7,974 nt of DNA from Gammaproteobacteria bacterium (GCA_013139395.1 WTAX01000192.1:1-7974); one strand, 5' to 3'; numbered from the stretch's first letter, positions 1 to 6,432 are shown. Translations and numbers: made by a program. The notes: a model not told the origin generated them from the letters alone.

Positions 1-2
1 TG

Positions 3-1082
3 CCTTCTATATTAAATATAAGCTGGCAAGCACTGGGCTCGGAAATTATCTTTTTTGTTTCAGGCTATCTATTAACCATGATTCTTTTAATCGAAGAAAA
101 AAATCATGGGCATATTAGTGTGCGTAATTTCTATGTAAAACGTGCCGCTCGAATTATTCCATTATATTATGTAGCATTAATTCTATTTTCTTTTGCTGGT
201 CGATATAATTTAAGTGATTTACTTACAAATATACTCTTTGTAAGCAAAATACTGGATAAAAAAACCTTAATTCCTGTCGGTTGGTCTTTAGAACTGCAAA
301 TGCAGTTTTTTATACTGGTGCCCTTACTGGTTATTCTATTAAATAAAACTGGTAAGCCTGTACCAATGTTGTTACTGATTTTAGTTTCCTCCTTATGGAT
401 TCGTTATGATTTGATTGCTTCAGATCCGATTTTCTTATCCACTAAATTCCCAGATGTAATTTTGGGTGCCAAGCCCTCGGTTGCACAACAAAATTCGTAT
501 TATTTAATTCAGTATCGTATGTCTGGATTAATTCTTGGAATGCTACTGGCTTATAGTTATGTTCAATATAACCAAAAAATCAAACCTTTTTTTCAGCATG
601 CAGTGGCATCAAAGTTACTATTATTTATTGGTGTGTTATTGGTGGTGATATTTGGATTTATGCCAATTCATAATGTCAACTCATTTCTATACCAGCAATC
701 AGGTGATGATTTTTATGTGTTCTACATGTCGTTTCAACGTTTCTTTTTTATCATCGGTACCAGCCTGATAATTCTGAAACTGCTTTTTAATCCTGGTATA
801 CTGAAATGTCTGATTGGCTTTTTAGGTAATCGCTTTTTCAAAACTGTATCAAACAGCATTTATCCTATTTATCTGTTCCATTTTCCCTTTGTGTTGATTG
901 CTTTTGTTTTGGTATATCAGACTGTGGATAAGGAGGACGTTATCTCAGTTAATTTGCTTCAACTGGTACTCGTTGTAATCATTAGTACAGTTCTTGCAAG
1001 TGCCTTCTCCAGAGTAGTACACCGCTTTATCGAATTGCCACTACAGAATCGAATTCGTAATCGGTTTCTAAAAAGATCTTAA
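3..1082 (+). CDS. Acyltransferase-3 family membrane protein, 5' end outside window
   Basis: Probable integral-membrane O-acyltransferase of the acyltransferase-3 (OafA/NodX-like) family, which moves acetyl or other acyl groups onto cell-surface sugars. The frame is open to the left edge, so the ATG at 78 is internal: the codons before it read GSEIIFFVSGYLLT, matching the family's conserved second segment (FFxxSGYL). Further hallmarks follow in order: FYVKRAARIIPLYY (RRxxRIxPxYY type), VGWSLELQMQFF (the WSLxxExQFY motif), several hydrophobic helices, IYPIYLFHFPF near the C-terminus, and a closing FIELPLQNRIRNR. About 360 residues are present; the family usually has 350-400, so only the N-terminal part, which normally carries the catalytic histidine, lies outside. 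The substrate cannot be told. No surface-polysaccharide gene is visible beside it, and no clear terminator follows. Confidence 0.9.
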   Translation, partial: PSILNISWQALGSEIIFFVSGYLLTMILLIEEKNHGHISVRNFYVKRAARIIPLYYVALILFSFAGRYNLSDLLTNILFVSKILDKKTLIPVGWSLELQMQFFILVPLLVILLNKTGKPVPMLLLILVSSLWIRYDLIASDPIFLSTKFPDVILGAKPSVAQQNSYYLIQYRMSGLILGMLLAYSYVQYNQKIKPFFQHAVASKLLLFIGVLLVVIFGFMPIHNVNSFLYQQSGDDFYVFYMSFQRFFFIIGTSLIILKLLFNPGILKCLIGFLGNRFFKTVSNSIYPIYLFHFPFVLIAFVLVYQTVDKEDVISVNLLQLVLVVIISTVLASAFSRVVHRFIELPLQNRIRNRFLKRS

Positions 1083-1183
1083 CTGAGCAATCCTGGATGT
1101 TCACGGATCTCATTATGCAAAAATCAAAAGAAAAATGGATTCGTGTTAACTAAGAAATATCCATAAAGGTCTGTGGGTTCAGG

Positions 1184-1366
1184 CGATTTCCAGTATTGGT
1201 TGCTACAGTAAGTGATGCAACACAATATCGAAAAGGTCGAGACATGTCTGCGGCTCTTGGTTTGATCCCTAGGCAACATAGTTCTGGTGGTAAAGAACGA
1301 TTGTTAGGGATGAAACCTTCCCCCAAAAAATACACACCTAAAAATATATTTATGCAGCCAAGTTGA
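1184..1366 (+). pseudogene. IS110-family transposase, C-terminal fragment
   Basis: Remnant of the C-terminal (Transposase_20) domain of an IS110-family DEDD transposase. From 1202 the frame reads ATVSDATQYRKGRDMSAALG and then LIPRQHSSGGKERLLGM, matching the family's GDaxxFxxGRxxAAxLGLvPRQhSSGGKxrLlGIsK region. Just upstream, ISSIG (the family's sIPGIG hairpin motif) is in a different frame, so a frameshift separates them. Downstream the homology fades and a TGA at 1364-1366 ends the frame. The N-terminal RNase-H-like catalytic domain is absent, so it cannot be active. No IS ends are recognisable. The complementary strand also holds a short open frame here; it is a shadow of this one. Confidence 0.75.
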
Positions 1367-1377
1367 TGAAAGTGGAC

Positions 1378-1545
1378 ATAAACAATTACAGAAAATATGT
1401 CGGTATTTTCCTCACTAATTTAAAATTAGAATAACAGGTGATGACGGCAACAGTGACTACCTGCCTATTAAGAAATCAATAATTAGATTGTAACTGATAT
1501 GGTTGCTTTTTTATTAAAACCTGACAGCCGATAAGTTAATTTATA
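1378..1545. other. AT-rich intergenic stretch without a recognisable gene
   Basis: I see no coding signal here. A small perfect hairpin, GTTAAT-TTAT-ATTAAC at 1535-1550, overlaps the stop codon of the minus-strand DUF2202 gene. It is purely AT-rich in its loop and short (6 bp), so at best it is a weak transcription end for that gene. An imperfect inverted pair, CAGGT/ACCTG, lies around 1435-1465. Confidence 0.3.
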
Positions 1546-2262
1546 TTAACGTCCTAAAATATTATCCACTTCATCTTGTGACAGATATTGTGCTTCATAA
1601 TTACCATCACCAATACTCGCTTCAATTTTTCCAACGTATGAACGTAAGTGACTTTCTGAGCCTTCAATCAATGAACTATAGGCATCAATCAGAGCTTGTT
1701 CATCAGTGTATTCAAGGCCACATACCGGAGGATATCCATTGTCAATCATTACTTGAGGACATACTGCAATATCGTGCATATCAAGCTCTTCAATGAATGC
1801 ACCAGCATATAAGGCTTGTAATTCACTTTCTGAGCCCCAGTCAGTTAATAATTTAAATTTTTCAGTAAAATACCAGCCCCACTCACTGCCAGAGAAAACA
1901 CCCAGACTTTCTGGAAGGTTGTTTGTCTCTGGATTGGGATCGGTCAGATTATATTCTAGTAATTTATCACGCATTACATCAGTATGGGTTTGTTCGGCTT
2001 TTGTTGCAATGTTACTAAAAGTTTTTTGTTGCGGGTACATAGCTGCAAATGTTAAATAAACATCTCTGGCCAGTTTTTCCTCTTCACGCATGAATGTAAG
2101 GTGAGAAGCTTCATGCATATCCAGAAGAATAGCAGTGTCAGGAGTTGGCTCAGAAAGCAAGTATGAGGTGATTGGTATCAAAGCGGAGTTACTATCAGGT
2201 ATGTCTCCAGCAGTAAGTGATGGTGAAAAAACAAAAAACATAACCAATATAATATAATTCAT
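1546..2262 (-). CDS. DUF2202 ferritin-like protein, probably exported
   Basis: A 238-residue protein of the DUF2202 family, predicted to fold as a ferritin-like four-helix bundle with a metal site; its physiological role is not established. The N-terminus (MNYIILVMFFVFSPSLTAGD) is hydrophobic and ends in a signal-peptidase-like SLTA-G, although it lacks the usual positive charge. The family core starts near residue 54: HLTFMREEEKLARDVYL, then NIATKAEQTHTDVM, giving candidate metal ligands E61/E62, E90 and H93 (ExxH). AGAFIEELDMHDIA and LIEGSESHLRSY are the matching elements of the second half. The ATG at 2262 has an AAGG ribosome binding site (2270-2273) seven bases upstream. It appears to be monocistronic: neighbours on both sides are IS remnants. 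The upstream region carries an inverted repeat and a 10-bp repeat that may regulate it. Confidence 0.88.
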   Translation of the reverse strand: MNYIILVMFFVFSPSLTAGDIPDSNSALIPITSYLLSEPTPDTAILLDMHEASHLTFMREEEKLARDVYLTFAAMYPQQKTFSNIATKAEQTHTDVMRDKLLEYNLTDPNPETNNLPESLGVFSGSEWGWYFTEKFKLLTDWGSESELQALYAGAFIEELDMHDIAVCPQVMIDNGYPPVCGLEYTDEQALIDAYSSLIEGSESHLRSYVGKIEASIGDGNYEAQYLSQDEVDNILGR

Positions 2263-2289
2263 AATACTGCCTTTTAAATTGAAATACTG

Positions 2290-2324
2290 GGTGTAAGTGA
2301 TTTTACAATTATAAAAATTACACC
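2290..2324 (-). promoter_or_regulatory. Inverted repeat in the DUF2202 leader
   Basis: A perfect 7-bp inverted repeat, GGTGTAA (2290-2296) and TTACACC (2318-2324), encloses a second inner pair TTTTA/TAAAA. It lies 28-62 bases before the DUF2202 start, where a promoter or operator is expected, so it could be a protein-binding dyad or a leader hairpin. Function is inferred from position only. Confidence 0.4.
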
Positions 2325-2367
2325 TGTTAGTATTCAGTTATTTTAGCAGGAAAAAAATAGTTAATTA

Positions 2368-2396
2368 TTTCAATTTGTTTCAGTTTGTTTCAACAA
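2368..2396. repeat. 10-bp-period direct repeat upstream of DUF2202
   Basis: Two near-perfect units, TTTCAATTTG and TTTCAGTTTG, followed by a partial third (TTTCAACAA). On the minus strand this gives three TGAAA boxes spaced 10 bp, i.e. on one face of the helix, about 105-135 bases before the DUF2202 start. That spacing suits a cooperative activator or repressor site. The alternative is a chance product of the minus-strand frame through here, which would read LLKQTETN. Confidence 0.4.
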
Positions 2397-2603
2397 TACT
2401 ATAACTTTACCCAAATTATTGATTTGATTCGCTAGTTCTAAAAGTCCATTTCGAGCCTCTTTGACATGTTGTTTCTTATGCAGTTGGCCTGTGCAGCTTT
2501 ATATGCGCGGTGAGCATATCCGCAGCCCAAAACCTAATGGTATAACTGTTGTCATTAGCGACTGCTGTAGTGTTACTAGCACTTGTAGTAACAACTATTA
2601 CTG
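2397..2603. other. Stretch with no certain gene between DUF2202 and the IS4 remnant
   Basis: No complete gene is visible. The minus strand is open from 2498 to 2370 with no start codon, reading VKEARNGLLELANQINNLGK and ending at TGA, which could be a leftover of a helical protein. The plus strand near 2545-2607 reads LATAVVLLALVVTTITEG, a hydrophobic stretch with stops on both sides. A perfect 7-bp hairpin, TGTTACT/AGTAACA with a 9-base loop, lies at 2571-2593. I recognise none of these. Confidence 0.3.
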
Positions 2604-2641
2604 AAGGATAGGAAATTCAATAACACTTTACAATCTATAAA
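2604..2641 (+). repeat. 38-bp repeat, copy A (inverted partner at 4322-4359)
   Basis: Starts AAGGATAGGAAATT and ends CAATCTATAAA. It matches the minus strand of 4322-4359 at 33 of 38 positions with no gaps. One reading frame is shared by both copies (DRKFNxxxQSINxE), so this is more likely two pieces of one IS4-type transposase gene than a non-coding terminal repeat. Confidence 0.7.
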
Positions 2642-3099
2642 CCACGAAAAGCATGATTTTGATGCTTAAGATCTGGTAGGAGGGAATGGCACTATGGAGC
2701 TTGAAAGAAAAACGTCATACATATCTCATCACCAATTTGAAACGAGATGAGTATTCAATGCTGGAAATAAGCAATATATACCGTATGAGGTGGCAAGTTG
2801 AAATCCTTTTTAAGGAGTGTAAATCGCATAATAGCTTGCATGGTTTCAATACTCAAAAAGCCACATTGCAGGAGTCACTGATTTGGGCAAGCCTGATATC
2901 AATGATATTGAAACGATTTATTACGGGTTGTATTGAGCAAATATTCAAGGTGGAAATATCAACTATGATTGTATTAAAGACGACAGTTTCCTGGTGGTAT
3001 GGCATTCTGGAAGCCATTGTTCAACAATGACGAAAAGCTTTGGTCAACAGGATCATAAGTACCACCGTCAGGGCAAGAAGAATCAATAAAAATAACAGA
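2604..3099 (+). pseudogene. IS4-family transposase, degraded C-terminal part
   Basis: Remnant of an IS4-family DDE transposase. The best-preserved stretch (2686-3030, 114 codons) reads KEKRHTYLITNLKRDEYS and then YRMRWQVEILFKECK. That is the exact IS4 signature Y-(2)-R-(3)-E-(6)-K, including the last catalytic glutamate, and is followed by SHNSLHGFNT and LIWASLISMILKRFI. Upstream sequence from 2604 reads DRKFNNTLQSINHEKHDFDA in another frame and fits the region before this block, so at least one frameshift and a stop separate them. After the TGA at 3028 the same frame continues as RKALVNRIISTTVRARRINK to a TGA ending at 3099, which resembles the usual basic C-terminal tail of the family and points to an in-frame nonsense mutation. 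The N-terminal half with both catalytic aspartates is missing, and no terminal repeats were identified. The AGGAGG before the ATG at 2686 is only two bases away and is probably accidental. Confidence 0.8.
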
Positions 3100-3256
3100 T
3101 GAATAAGTTGTCTGAACAGGATTTGAAATTTGATAAAATCCATTAATTGGTCCTAAGGGACGTTAAGGCTAATTCAACTTACTGAAACTGCTGCTTTTTG
3201 CTAAAAACTAGGGTGGGTAAAATTGGCTCAAATTGCTGCAAAGTACAAAAAGTAAC

Positions 3257-3275
3257 GCCTATCCAGAGGATAGGC
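3257..3275 (-). terminator. Rho-independent terminator of the recombinase gene
   Basis: A perfect 8-bp stem GCCTATCC/GGATAGGC with a three-base loop begins nine bases after the recombinase stop codon. On the minus strand it is followed by GTTACTTTTTG, giving a T-rich tail displaced by a few bases. Confidence 0.65.
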
Positions 3276-3284
3276 ACATAGCAT

Positions 3285-3911
3285 TTATACCTCCATCTTC
3301 TCTGAAACCTCTAATGCATCATCAACCTCAACACCTAAATAACGAACTGTACTTTCCAGTTTACTATGACCAAGGAGCAATTGAACAACTCGCAAATTCT
3401 TTGTCTTTTGGTAAATCAAAGCCACTTTTGTTCGTCGCATCATATGAGTTCCATATTCCATCGGATCAAGACCGATAGAGGCCACCCATTTTTTTACAAT
3501 TAATGCATATTGCCTCGTGGATAAGTGCTCAGATTTTGAAAAACGACTTTGAAAAAGAAAATCATAATAAGTTAGATTTTTTTCATTGATTAAATCGACT
3601 AAAGAATCACGAGTCTGTTCTGTAATTTCAAAATGAACAGGCTTCTTTGTTTTTTTCTGAGTGACTATGGTTCTTTTAACAATATTACCTCCATGCATAA
3701 CATCATTTACTCGAAGAGTAACTAAATCACAGCCACGAAGTTTGCTATCAATAGCCATATTAAACAACGCAAGCTCTCGAATATTGTTCTCTATCTGGAG
3801 CCGAATGCGTATTCCCCATATTTCCTTTAGTTTTAAGGCAGGCTTTTGACCAATAACTTTTCCTTTATTCCAGGGTATTTGGGATTTTGACCGATTTTTA
3901 GAAGATTCCAT
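3285..3911 (-). CDS. Small tyrosine-type site-specific recombinase/integrase
   Basis: A 208-residue tyrosine recombinase that should cut and rejoin DNA through a covalent 3'-phosphotyrosine. Catalytic residues by eye: Arg59 (SKLRGCDL), a beta-hairpin lysine near 87-90 (QKKTKKP), His156 and Arg159 (GTHMMRRT), His182 (LLLGHSKLEST) and the nucleophile Tyr191 (VRYLG). All are present. The N-terminal core-binding (SAM-like) domain of phage integrases is missing; only about 45 basic residues precede the catalytic domain. The sequence type (LSTRQYA, GLDPxxYGTH, LxVVQLLLGHxKLESTVRYLGxEVDDAL) is a recurring stand-alone family in Proteobacteria. The ATG at 3911 has AGAGG (3920-3924) eight bases upstream, and a strong hairpin follows the stop, so it looks like an intact single-gene unit. 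Neighbours are an IS4 remnant and broken genes. It could be a lone integrase of a lost element, or an inversion enzyme like FimB in size. Its target site is unknown. Confidence 0.9.
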   Translation of the reverse strand: MESSKNRSKSQIPWNKGKVIGQKPALKLKEIWGIRIRLQIENNIRELALFNMAIDSKLRGCDLVTLRVNDVMHGGNIVKRTIVTQKKTKKPVHFEITEQTRDSLVDLINEKNLTYYDFLFQSRFSKSEHLSTRQYALIVKKWVASIGLDPMEYGTHMMRRTKVALIYQKTKNLRVVQLLLGHSKLESTVRYLGVEVDDALEVSEKMEV

Positions 3912-4020
3912 AATAATTACCTCTATTTAATTGAGTAACAATTTTATTATGGTTGATATGTGTATTGTGGGCTTTTCTTTAAGGTAAGAACTGACCTTTT
4001 GCTGACATTTCAGGAAGTAA

Positions 4021-4107
4021 TCATTTATTATCAAAAAACCTGATAGCGGCTATTTCCAATTGTTCAATATTGGATGCAAGAAGATTTTCTAATTCGATAG
4101 TATCGAC
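4021..4107 (-). pseudogene. Possible C-terminal fragment of an unknown gene
   Basis: The frame reads VDTIELENLLASNIEQLEIA and then AIRFFDNK before a TGA. It is open back to about 4116 but has no start codon. The helical, leucine-rich composition resembles the C-terminal tails of Rpn/PD-(D/E)XK-type nuclease proteins (LExLxxALLxF), but 28 residues are too few to assign. It follows, in another frame, the degraded frame at 4122-4343 and may be the end of the same gene. Confidence 0.3.
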
Positions 4108-4121
4108 CCTCTGGAGTCATT

Positions 4122-4343
4122 TTAAAATAATGACAAATGTGAAAAAGCTGCCAGTAAGAATTTACGAGTAGGAGCTTTCTTGTCCAAAAACCGGGCAAAT
4201 TCAGTCAAAACAAGGTGTTTAGGATTTTCGAATCACTTTTTCTGAATTCTCTGCCTCCAATCACCAGAATCACCAAGAGTAGGCGCTTTAGGCGAAACAG
4301 CAAAAACACCATCATTCCCAATTTATAGATTGAAAAATGCCAT
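4122..4343 (-). pseudogene. Degraded reading frame with two in-frame stops
   Basis: From an ATG at 4343, preceded by AAGGATAGG, one frame runs to a TAA at 4122 interrupted by TAA at 4323-4325 and TGA at 4233-4235. The conceptual pieces read IGNDGVFAVSPKAPTLGDSG with DWRQRIQKK, then FENPKHLVLTEFARFLDKKA with PTRKFLLAAFSHL. The composition looks protein-like and the frame is kept across the stops, which suggests a recently inactivated small gene; I do not recognise the family. The start region overlaps repeat copy B, in which a different frame (DRKFNGIFQSIN) is shared with the IS4 remnant, so the ATG may be accidental and the gene may begin inside. Confidence 0.4.
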
Positions 4344-4359
4344 TAAATTTCCTATCCTT
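4322..4359 (-). repeat. 38-bp repeat, copy B (inverted relative to 2604-2641)
   Basis: Minus-strand match to copy A at 33 of 38 positions. Its frame, extended a few codons upstream, reads HKGKLIKDRKFNGIFQSINW, consistent with a short IS4-type transposase fragment. The two copies face each other and enclose the tyrosine recombinase. Confidence 0.65.
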
Positions 4360-4374
4360 AATTAGCTTTCCTTT

Positions 4375-4406
4375 ATGTTACGAGAGCTTTGTTTTACGGG
4401 AGCTTT
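4375..4406. repeat. Tandem 16-bp repeat at the 3' end of pgi
   Basis: Two adjacent units, ATGTTACGAGAGCTTT (4375-4390) and GTTTTACGGGAGCTTT (4391-4406), are identical at 13 of 16 positions. The second unit runs into the pgi stop codon. There is no dyad, so this is not an intrinsic terminator. Confidence 0.55.
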
Positions 4407-6048
4407 ATTTAGGTAAGTTTCGTTTTTTCTTATAATGATTAATTAATCCATTGGTTGAGCAATCATGGTTAGTTACTTCATCATCATCGTCTAGTTGCGA
4501 TAGTATCGTATTTGCAAGCTTTTTACCTAATTCAACACCCCATTGATCAAATGAGTTAATATCCCAAATAATCCCTTGAACAAAGATCTTATGTTCGTAT
4601 AGCGCAATTAATGAGCCTAATGTTTTTGGGTTTAAGGTATCAAAAATAAAGGTACTGGTTGGTCTGTTACCGGGAAATATTTTATAGGGTAATAGTGCCT
4701 TAATTTGCGCTGCATTTAAGCCTTGTGCTTTTAATTCCGTAGTGACTTCTTTTTCACTTCGGCCTTTCATCATGGCTTCGGTTTGAGCAAAGACATTAGA
4801 CATCAAGGCTTGGTGATGAGTCAGGTTTCGTTCCATATTATAAATGGGGGCTAAAAAGTCACAAGGCACTAACTTGGTGCCTTGGTGTAATAATTGGAAA
4901 AAAGCATGTTGAGCAGAAATCCCAATCTCACCAAATAATATGGGTCCAGTACTATAATTTACCTGCTTGCCATCACGATCAACGGATTTCCCATTACTTT
5001 CCATATCAGCTTGTTGTAGATAAGCAGGGAAACGGTGTAAATGTTGATCATAGGGCAGTATGGCAATCGTTTCACTGGCAAAGAAATTATTATACCAAAT
5101 GCCCAATAAAGCCATGATAACAGGGATATTTTGTTCTAAGGGCGTGTCTTGAAAATGTTGGTCGACATCATCAGCACCGACTAAAAGTTGTTCAAAATTA
5201 TCTGAACCGATAGCAATAACAATGGATAAACTAATGGAAGACCAGATGGAATAGCGTCCACCAACCCAATCCCACATTTTAAAAATATTACCCTCATTAA
5301 TACCAAATTGTTTGGCTAATGTAATATTGGAGGTTACCGCACAAAAATGACGGTGAATAAATTCTTCACTACCCATTTTATTTAAATACCATTTTTTGGC
5401 TGTCTGTGCATTGACCATGGTATCTTGAGTGGTAAAGGTTTTTGATGAAATAATAAATAGGGTTGTTTCAGGATTTAGGTAAACAAGTGTATCATTGATG
5501 TGGTTTTCGTCCACATTAGAGACATAATGAATATTGATATCATGCAAGGTATAAGGTTTTAGCGCCTCATAAACCATTTGTGGTCCAAGGTGAGAGCCAC
5601 CAATACCAATATTGACTATATCGGTAATGGACTGATTGGTGGCACCGCGCCATTGGCGAGTTCTAATCTTTTCGGCTAATTGTTTGACTCTTTCCCGCTC
5701 ATAATGAATATCAGGTAAAATATTAACCCCATCAAGTTTAACTGGTTTACTTGATTGAGTCCTTAGCGCCATATGTAACACAGCGCGATTTTCTGTGTGG
5801 TTAATGGGTTCACCGTTAAATAATTTTTTTATCCAAGTCGATAAATTAACTTCTTCTGCAAGCTCTAATAAGAGTTTAAGGGTTTGATCGTTAATTCGGT
5901 TTTTAGAATAGTCATATAAAATATCATCTAACATTAATGAATATTTATTAAAACGTTCTGGATCGTTTGCAAACATATCCCGCATTTCTTCATTTTTAAT
6001 AGATGAAAAATGCTCTTCTAATTTCTGCCAGGATTTTAGTTTTCTCAT
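4405..6048 (-). CDS. pgi: Glucose-6-phosphate isomerase
   Basis: Cytosolic enzyme that interconverts glucose 6-phosphate and fructose 6-phosphate, linking glycolysis/gluconeogenesis with the pentose phosphate and, where present, ribulose monophosphate routes. At 547 residues it matches the long E. coli-type enzyme (549) end to end. Visible landmarks: ENRAVLHMALR (87-96), DIVNIGIGGSHLGP (143-156), the sugar-phosphate loop SSKTFTTQDT (201-210), family signature 1 DWVGGRYSIWS (260-270), QADMESNGK with catalytic Glu350, QHAFFQLLHQGTK with His381, and signature 2 FDQWGVELGKK with Lys509. The stretch before His381 reads GEIGISAQH where most relatives have GEPGTNGQH. The C-terminal STNGLINHYK is also typical. 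No strong ribosome binding site precedes the ATG at 6048, but that start fits the family's N-terminus. It is transcribed away from the gnd remnant across a 117-bp shared intergenic region. Confidence 0.97.
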   Translation of the reverse strand: MRKLKSWQKLEEHFSSIKNEEMRDMFANDPERFNKYSLMLDDILYDYSKNRINDQTLKLLLELAEEVNLSTWIKKLFNGEPINHTENRAVLHMALRTQSSKPVKLDGVNILPDIHYERERVKQLAEKIRTRQWRGATNQSITDIVNIGIGGSHLGPQMVYEALKPYTLHDINIHYVSNVDENHINDTLVYLNPETTLFIISSKTFTTQDTMVNAQTAKKWYLNKMGSEEFIHRHFCAVTSNITLAKQFGINEGNIFKMWDWVGGRYSIWSSISLSIVIAIGSDNFEQLLVGADDVDQHFQDTPLEQNIPVIMALLGIWYNNFFASETIAILPYDQHLHRFPAYLQQADMESNGKSVDRDGKQVNYSTGPILFGEIGISAQHAFFQLLHQGTKLVPCDFLAPIYNMERNLTHHQALMSNVFAQTEAMMKGRSEKEVTTELKAQGLNAAQIKALLPYKIFPGNRPTSTFIFDTLNPKTLGSLIALYEHKIFVQGIIWDINSFDQWGVELGKKLANTILSQLDDDDEVTNHDCSTNGLINHYKKKRNLPK

Positions 6049-6165
6049 ATGGTTTTGTATACTCTCAAATAGATATTTTTTTAGTCTAAAGCACTATTAA
6101 TCAATTAACAATATGATACACTTTAGATATTACAATTTCACTAATTTTACCCAAAAACTACTACT

Positions 6166-6430
6166 ATGAAAAAATCTGAAATTGGACTAGCTGAATAGCT
6201 CCATAAGTAATTTTCGTTTAGTGGTGAGTGAGTCTATAGGACAGGGAATTCCTTTGTTTTCTTTATCGGGTGCTTTATCAGGCTTTGAAGCCATCACCAA
6301 TGAACGAACTTCGGCTAATTTTATTCAGGCTTTAAGAGATTCGTTCGGCGCACATACTTTTTTACGTACTGATCGAGAAGGTACTTTCCATGCTGATTGG
6401 TCAAAAAATGGAAAGCTTACATCACTGTGA
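6166..6430 (+). pseudogene. gnd: 6-phosphogluconate dehydrogenase, internally deleted remnant
   Basis: Remains of the decarboxylating 6-phosphogluconate dehydrogenase (6-phosphogluconate + NADP+ to ribulose 5-phosphate + CO2). From 6191 to the TGA at 6428-6430 one frame reads FRLVVSESIGQGIPLFSLSG, then SANFIQALRDSFGAHTFLRT and DREGTFHADW. This is the extreme C-terminus of the family (typically GIPxPxxSxALxxYDSYRSxRLPANLxQAQRDyFGAHTYxRxDkeGxFHTxW). The ATG at 6166 reads MKKSEIGLAE then stop, and its first eight residues resemble the normal N-terminus (MxKSDIGLIGLAVMG). The two parts are in different frames and almost adjacent, so a deletion of more than 1 kb removed the NADP-binding and catalytic domains. 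A GTG at 6221 could start a 69-residue peptide, but with no ribosome binding site. No function is expected. Confidence 0.8.
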
Positions 6431-6432
6431 AT

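Noticed and set aside
1150..1335. 61-codon minus-strand frame
   Set aside because: It lies opposite the IS110 transposase remnant, whose plus-strand translation matches a known family.
1546..1554. TTAACGTCC as a possible left end of the IS4 element, pairing with GGACGTTAA near 3158
   Set aside because: Only nine bases match, and the left copy is the coding end of DUF2202.
1578..2059. Two plus-strand frames of 72 and 88 codons
   Set aside because: Both are antisense to the well-supported DUF2202 gene and show no recognisable protein features.
3257..3275. Hairpin as an integron attC-like site
   Set aside because: There are no R/L boxes with the GTTRRRY core and no second inner pair; position and T-rich tail fit a terminator better.
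3233..3849. Two plus-strand frames of 81 and 62 codons
   Set aside because: They are antisense to the tyrosine recombinase, and the first also runs through its terminator hairpin.
4091..4134. Palindrome CGATAGTATCG and dyad GTCATT/AATGAC
   Set aside because: Both are short, AT-rich, lie in degraded coding sequence and have no T-tract or promoter context.
6049..6165. Promoters for pgi and gnd (for example TATGAT at 6112-6117)
   Set aside because: The region must hold divergent promoters, but in such AT-rich sequence I could not pair any -10 with a convincing -35.
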